This document shows, piece by piece, positions 54,210 to 57,537 of a DNA stretch of 57,537 nucleotides. A program made the translations under genes and the position numbers. The stretch's first letter is position 1; every line of letters starts with the position of its first letter. The notes beneath the pieces are model-generated. The model was not told where the DNA came from. It ran no database searches and saw nothing but the letters and a program-made list of their open reading frames with translations. This DNA comes from Anaeromonas frigoriresistens (lineage in GTDB: Bacteria; Bacillota; Clostridia; Tissierellales; SIT17). Location of the stretch: contig NZ_WSFT01000015.1 in the NCBI RefSeq assembly GCF_016820655.1, forward strand, positions 1-57,537, written 5' to 3'.

Positions 54210-54249
54210 TAAAGTGCCTCCTTTCAACTGGTATTATCTATCTACGCTA

Positions 54250-55080
54250 TTATTTCTTTCTCTTTCTTACTATAAACTTATCAGACTTTTTATTCTTCTT
54301 ACGAGTCTTGTATCCAAGTGTAGGTTTACCCCAAGGTGTTACTGGAGATGGTCTACCTATAGGAGATCTACCTTCACCACCACCGTGTGGGTGATCGTTA
54401 GGATTCATAACACTACCTCTTACAGTAGGTCTAATTCCCATATGTCTCTTCTTACCAGCTTTACCAACTGTGATATTTTCATGATCTAAATTACCTACTT
54501 GACCAATTGTAGCTCTACACTCTATTCTCACCATTCTAACTTCTCCTGATGGAAGTTTAATCTGTGCATAGTTACCTTCTTTAGCCATTAATTGAGCTTC
54601 ATTTCCTGCTGATCTTACTAATTGACCACCTTTACCTGCTTTAAGCTCTATATTGTGAATTGTTGTACCTACTGGTATAAATTTAAGTGGTAAAGCATTA
54701 CCAACCTTAATATCTACATTTTCTCCAGATTCGATTATATTTCCTACCTTTATTTTGTTAGGAGCTATAATATATCTCTTATCTCCATCTGCATAATGGA
54801 TTAGTGCAATATTTGCTGATCTATTTGGATCATATTCAATAGCGGCTACTTTACCAGGAACCCCATCTTTATTTCTTTTGAAGTCTATTATTCTATACTT
54901 TCTCTTAGCTCCGCCACCTCTATGACGTATAGTAATCTTTCCATGAGCATTTCTTCCAGCATTCTTTTGTAATGGAGCTAAAAGTGACTTTTCAGGCTCT
55001 TTTTTTGTGATTTCTTCAAAAGTAGAAACGGTCATTTGTCTTAAGGCTGGTGAAGTAGGTCTAAATTTTTTGATACCCAT
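54250..55080 (-). CDS. rplB: 50S ribosomal protein L2
   Basis: A 276-aa L2: [66 protein letters not shown] and the peptidyl-transferase-proximal [42 protein letters not shown]. The conserved His residue is present. Confidence 0.99.
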   Translation of the reverse strand: MGIKKFRPTSPALRQMTVSTFEEITKKEPEKSLLAPLQKNAGRNAHGKITIRHRGGGAKRKYRIIDFKRNKDGVPGKVAAIEYDPNRSANIALIHYADGDKRYIIAPNKIKVGNIIESGENVDIKVGNALPLKFIPVGTTIHNIELKAGKGGQLVRSAGNEAQLMAKEGNYAQIKLPSGEVRMVRIECRATIGQVGNLDHENITVGKAGKKRHMGIRPTVRGSVMNPNDHPHGGGEGRSPIGRPSPVTPWGKPTLGYKTRKKNKKSDKFIVRKRKK

Positions 55081-55110
55081 TACGATTCCCTCCTTCTTAC
55101 TAACTATTTA

Positions 55111-55401
55111 TTACATTCCCTCGAAGAATTCAATTCCTTTACTATCTTCAGTTAATGTTACCACAGCTTTTTTCCAACTTGGTCTTCTTCCGATATTCGC
55201 ACCCATTCTCTTTAGTTTTCCAGTCATATTTAATGTGTTAACCTTACTCACTTTAACGTCAAATATCTTTTCTATTGCATTTTTTATTTCAGTTTTGTTG
55301 GCTTTCTTATCCACTACAAAAGTGTATTTACCTTCAGCCATATCATTCATACTTTCTTCTGTTACTATAGGTTTTCTTATAATATCGTGTGGATTACGCA
55401 T
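55111..55401 (-). CDS. rplW: 50S ribosomal protein L23
   Basis: A 96-aa L23: [66 protein letters not shown]. It sits at the exit tunnel and docks SRP and trigger factor. Its ATG overlaps the TAA of rplD by one base. Confidence 0.98.
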   Translation of the reverse strand: MRNPHDIIRKPIVTEESMNDMAEGKYTFVVDKKANKTEIKNAIEKIFDVKVSKVNTLNMTGKLKRMGANIGRRPSWKKAVVTLTEDSKGIEFFEGM

Positions 55402-56024
55402 TACGCATACACCTCCTCCACTTTTTTAACAGCATCTTTAGTTATAATGAAATTATCATATTTTAATATGTCATAAACATTTAAAGTATTAACTAATACA
55501 GTCTGTACTCCAGGAATGTTTTTCGCTGATTTTATAACATTTTCATCTTTCTCACTCATAACTATTAATGCTTTCTTACTTGAATTTAAGTTCTTTAAGA
55601 TATTTACCATATCTTTTGTTTTTGGTTGCTCCATTTTTAGTTCATCCACTACAAATATTTCATTATCGATAACTTTTGAACTTAAAGCTGATTTCATAGC
55701 TAATCTTCTAACTTTCTTTGGTACACTATAACTGTAATCTCTTGGTTTTGGTGCGAATGATACTCCTCCACCAACCCAGTGTGGCGCTCTTATACTTCCT
55801 TGACGAGCTCTACCAGTACCTTTTTGTCTCCAAGGTTTTCTTCCTCCACCTCTAACTTCAGATCTAGTTTTAACGGATTGAGTTCCTTGTCTCTTATTCG
55901 CTAATTGATTCTTAACAACTTCATATAATACGTGTTGATTAACTTCAACTCCGAATACACTATCTTTTAATTCTATATCATCAATTTGTTCACCTGATAG
56001 GTTGTATAAAGCTACTTTAGGCAT
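55401..56024 (-). CDS. rplD: 50S ribosomal protein L4
   Basis: A 207-aa L4: [25 protein letters not shown], the long tunnel loop [56 protein letters not shown], and a Rossmann-like C-terminal part. In many bacteria L4 regulates its own operon. Confidence 0.98.
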   Translation of the reverse strand: MPKVALYNLSGEQIDDIELKDSVFGVEVNQHVLYEVVKNQLANKRQGTQSVKTRSEVRGGGRKPWRQKGTGRARQGSIRAPHWVGGGVSFAPKPRDYSYSVPKKVRRLAMKSALSSKVIDNEIFVVDELKMEQPKTKDMVNILKNLNSSKKALIVMSEKDENVIKSAKNIPGVQTVLVNTLNVYDILKYDNFIITKDAVKKVEEVYA

Positions 56025-56048
56025 TTCGTATCCTCCCTTCTATGAAAC

Positions 56049-56681
56049 TTATTTAGAAGCTTTTACGCTTTCTTTTATTGTCAACAATCCACCTTTTGGT
56101 CCAGGTATTGCCCCTTTAACCAATAATAGATTCTTGTCTGCATCAATGCTAACTATCTCTAAGTTTTGTACTGTGATTTTCTTATGTCCCATATGTCCAG
56201 GAAGTTTTTTTCCTTTAAATACTTTTGATGGGTGAGATGAAGCTCCCATTGATCCTGGTCTTCTATGATACTTAGAACCATGTGTTTCAGGTCCTCTTGA
56301 TTGTCCGTGTCTTTTAATAACACCTTGGAATCCTTTACCTTTAGAAACGCCACTCACATCAACTCTGTCTCCTGTTTCAAATAAATCAGCTTTTAACTCT
56401 TGACCTATTTCATAAACATTAACATCGTCAACTCTAAATTCTGTCAAGTATTTTTTGAATCCTACTTGTGCTTTGTTGAAATGACCTTGCTTAGGCTTGT
56501 TTACTTTCTTTTCCTTGATATCATTATATCCTAACTGAACAGCATTATATCCGTCAATATCTGTAGTTTTAATTTGAACTACATTCATCGGTCCGGCTTC
56601 TATTACAGTTACAGGAACTACATCTCCGTTTTCAGTGAAAACTTGTGTCATTCCTATTTTTTTTCCTAATATACCTTTCAT
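56049..56681 (-). CDS. rplC: 50S ribosomal protein L3
   Basis: A 210-aa L3: [86 protein letters not shown] with the conserved Gln of the methylation loop. The ATG at 56681 is chosen over 56690 because the family starts MKGILG and AGGAGG is upstream. The 118-base gap to rpsJ has a GATTAC/GTAATC hairpin but no gene. Confidence 0.97.
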   Translation of the reverse strand: MKGILGKKIGMTQVFTENGDVVPVTVIEAGPMNVVQIKTTDIDGYNAVQLGYNDIKEKKVNKPKQGHFNKAQVGFKKYLTEFRVDDVNVYEIGQELKADLFETGDRVDVSGVSKGKGFQGVIKRHGQSRGPETHGSKYHRRPGSMGASSHPSKVFKGKKLPGHMGHKKITVQNLEIVSIDADKNLLLVKGAIPGPKGGLLTIKESVKASK

Positions 56682-56799
56682 CAAATACACCTCCTATTTT
56701 CTTACAGCGGATTACAATTAAACGTAATCATTCTAAGTAAGAGTGTATTGCTTTTAAATGATGCTTCATCTATAAGCAAACTTTTCTCATTACTTTCAA

Positions 56800-57123
56800 T
56801 TATAATTTAATTTCGATATCAACACCGGCTGGTAAATTAAGTCTCATTAATGAGTCAACTGTACTTGGTGTTGGGCTTAAAATATCGATTAATCTCTTAT
56901 GAGTTCTTTGTTCGAACTGCTCTCTAGAGTCTTTGTACTTGTGTACAGCTCTTAAAATTGTGATTATCTGCTTTTCAGTTGGTAGTGGCACTGGTCCTGA
57001 AACCTTAGCCCCTGTTCTCTTTGCAGTTTCTACAATTTTCTCAGCAGATGAATCTAAAATCTTGTGATCATAAGCCTTTAATCTGATTCTTATTTTTTGT
57101 TTTCCATTAGAATTGTTAGCCAT
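56800..57123 (-). CDS. rpsJ: 30S ribosomal protein S10
   Basis: A 107-aa S10: [74 protein letters not shown]. It is also known as NusE in antitermination. First gene of the S10 block. GGAGG lies 9 nt upstream of the ATG. Confidence 0.98.
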   Translation of the reverse strand: MANNSNGKQKIRIRLKAYDHKILDSSAEKIVETAKRTGAKVSGPVPLPTEKQIITILRAVHKYKDSREQFEQRTHKRLIDILSPTPSTVDSLMRLNLPAGVDIEIKL

Positions 57124-57322
57124 TTACGATTCCCTCCTTCTATCGCATGTTTATTTACATACGACAAGGTTTTGCCGATACACTCATCCGGGTGTTTACT
57201 AGTTTTTTTTAAGGATAAATGCTTGCAACAAAGCCTGCCGCCCAATTTAAAATCGGACATTCTCAGCAAAAATTCCCTGCAAAACACAGCTACCTTTTGC
57301 CTCATCGCATGTCAACCGCATA
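57124..57322 (-). promoter_or_regulatory. S10 operon leader region
   Basis: A roughly 200-nt untranslated leader between the promoter and rpsJ. It is richer in G and C than the surroundings and contains a short hairpin ACAC/GTGT around CCGGATGA, a run of eight A on the minus strand (57202-57209), and the direct repeat ATCGCATGT at 57143-57151 and 57304-57312. An L4-type or attenuator control is possible. An open frame through it resembles no protein. Confidence 0.4.
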
Positions 57323-57329
57323 CTTTAAT

Positions 57330-57358
57330 ATTGTAACTCAAAACCTAATAAAACTCAA
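57330..57358 (-). promoter_or_regulatory. promoter of the S10-spc-alpha block
   Basis: On the minus strand TTGAGT (57358-57353) and TACAAT (57335-57330) are separated by 17 bp, a good sigma-A-type promoter. It lies just downstream of the tuf terminator hairpin, so the ribosomal block does not depend solely on read-through from tuf. Confidence 0.75.
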
Positions 57359-57412
57359 GGGTTTATTTAGATTTTTTGTTAACATTTTTTAATATATGCA
57401 TATTTAATATAT

Positions 57413-57448
57413 CAAATTAAAAGAAGGGTCTCCCCTTCCTTTAATTTG
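57413..57448 (-). terminator. terminator after tuf
   Basis: CAAATTAAAGGAAGGG and CCCTTCTTTTAATTTG (minus strand) form a 16-bp stem with one mismatch around GAGA. It starts 14 bases after the tuf stop. The hairpin ends in an A/T-rich tract. Confidence 0.8.
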
Positions 57449-57461
57449 TATTATGTCAATA

Positions 57462-57537
57462 TTACTCTGTTATCTCACTAACTACTCCAGCACCTACTGT
57501 TCTTCCACCCTCACGGATAGCGAACTTAAGTCCTTTT
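57462..57537 (-). CDS. tuf: elongation factor Tu, C-terminal end (partial)
   Basis: The last 24 residues of EF-Tu, KGLKFAIREGGRTVGAGVVS then EITE, followed by TAA. This is the conserved domain-3 end of EF-Tu. The rest of the gene lies beyond the right edge. Its position before rpsJ is the usual str-S10 arrangement. Confidence 0.95.
   Translation of the reverse strand, partial: KGLKFAIREGGRTVGAGVVSEITE

Noticed and set aside
57090..57305. 71-codon open frame in the S10 leader
   Set aside because: No family resemblance, no ribosome-binding site, and it overlaps rpsJ and the leader.

Overview
The window is an AT-rich, low-GC Gram-positive chromosome segment that I read as an anaerobic, spore-forming member of the Clostridia. 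Pointers are a Firmicutes-type S10/spc/alpha ribosomal super-operon, a SUF operon in the order C-B-D-S-U, a CwlD spore-cortex amidase and a peroxiredoxin that uses selenocysteine. A Tissierellia-like or Eubacterium acidaminophilum-like lineage would fit, but this is an inference. No rRNA or tRNA gene was seen.

Positions 1-23131 are accessory DNA with the architecture of an integron cassette array that lacks an integrase in this window. Seventeen or so small modules, almost all read leftward (minus strand), carry one to three genes each: acetyltransferases, Nudix, an APH-like phosphotransferase, GyrI-like and AraC/GyrI regulators, HEAT-repeat proteins, an MNIO/DUF692-like enzyme, a TrmH-type methyltransferase with a C-terminal helix-turn-helix, S51 peptidases, a radical SAM protein and two ASCH-like paralogues. 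They are separated by twelve well-formed and one degenerate attC-like sites of 70-170 bp that begin with RYYYAAC-like and end with GTTRRRY-like boxes. The first bases of most cassettes are complementary to the last bases of the same cassette, as expected if each was once a circle with one reconstituted attC. A second repeat family with short CCGAA/TTCGG hairpins sits exactly at six cassette junctions. One copy forms the junction with the chromosome next to the suf terminator, the place where an attI site would be. Four of these repeats trail decayed copies of one small membrane-protein gene, in two of them with a recognisable terminator hairpin. The array runs off the left edge.

Positions 23289-36097 are ordinary chromosome: the suf operon with a palindrome-containing promoter, fetAB-like metal exporter, cardiolipin synthase, an amidase-domain surface protein, an EamA transporter, cwlD and, on the plus strand, an M29 aminopeptidase followed by a structured, possibly non-coding RNA region.

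Positions 36297-57537 hold a selenocysteine peroxiredoxin (in-frame TGA at the peroxidatic position) and then one long leftward block: tuf (partial), the S10-spc-alpha genes from rpsJ to rplQ with secY, adk, map, a KOW protein, infA and rpoA, followed by ecfA1-ecfA2-ecfT, truA, rplM and rpsI. Two ribosomal genes with non-ATG starts, rpmJ (GTG) and rpmD (TTG), are included. A promoter for the block is visible upstream of rpsJ.
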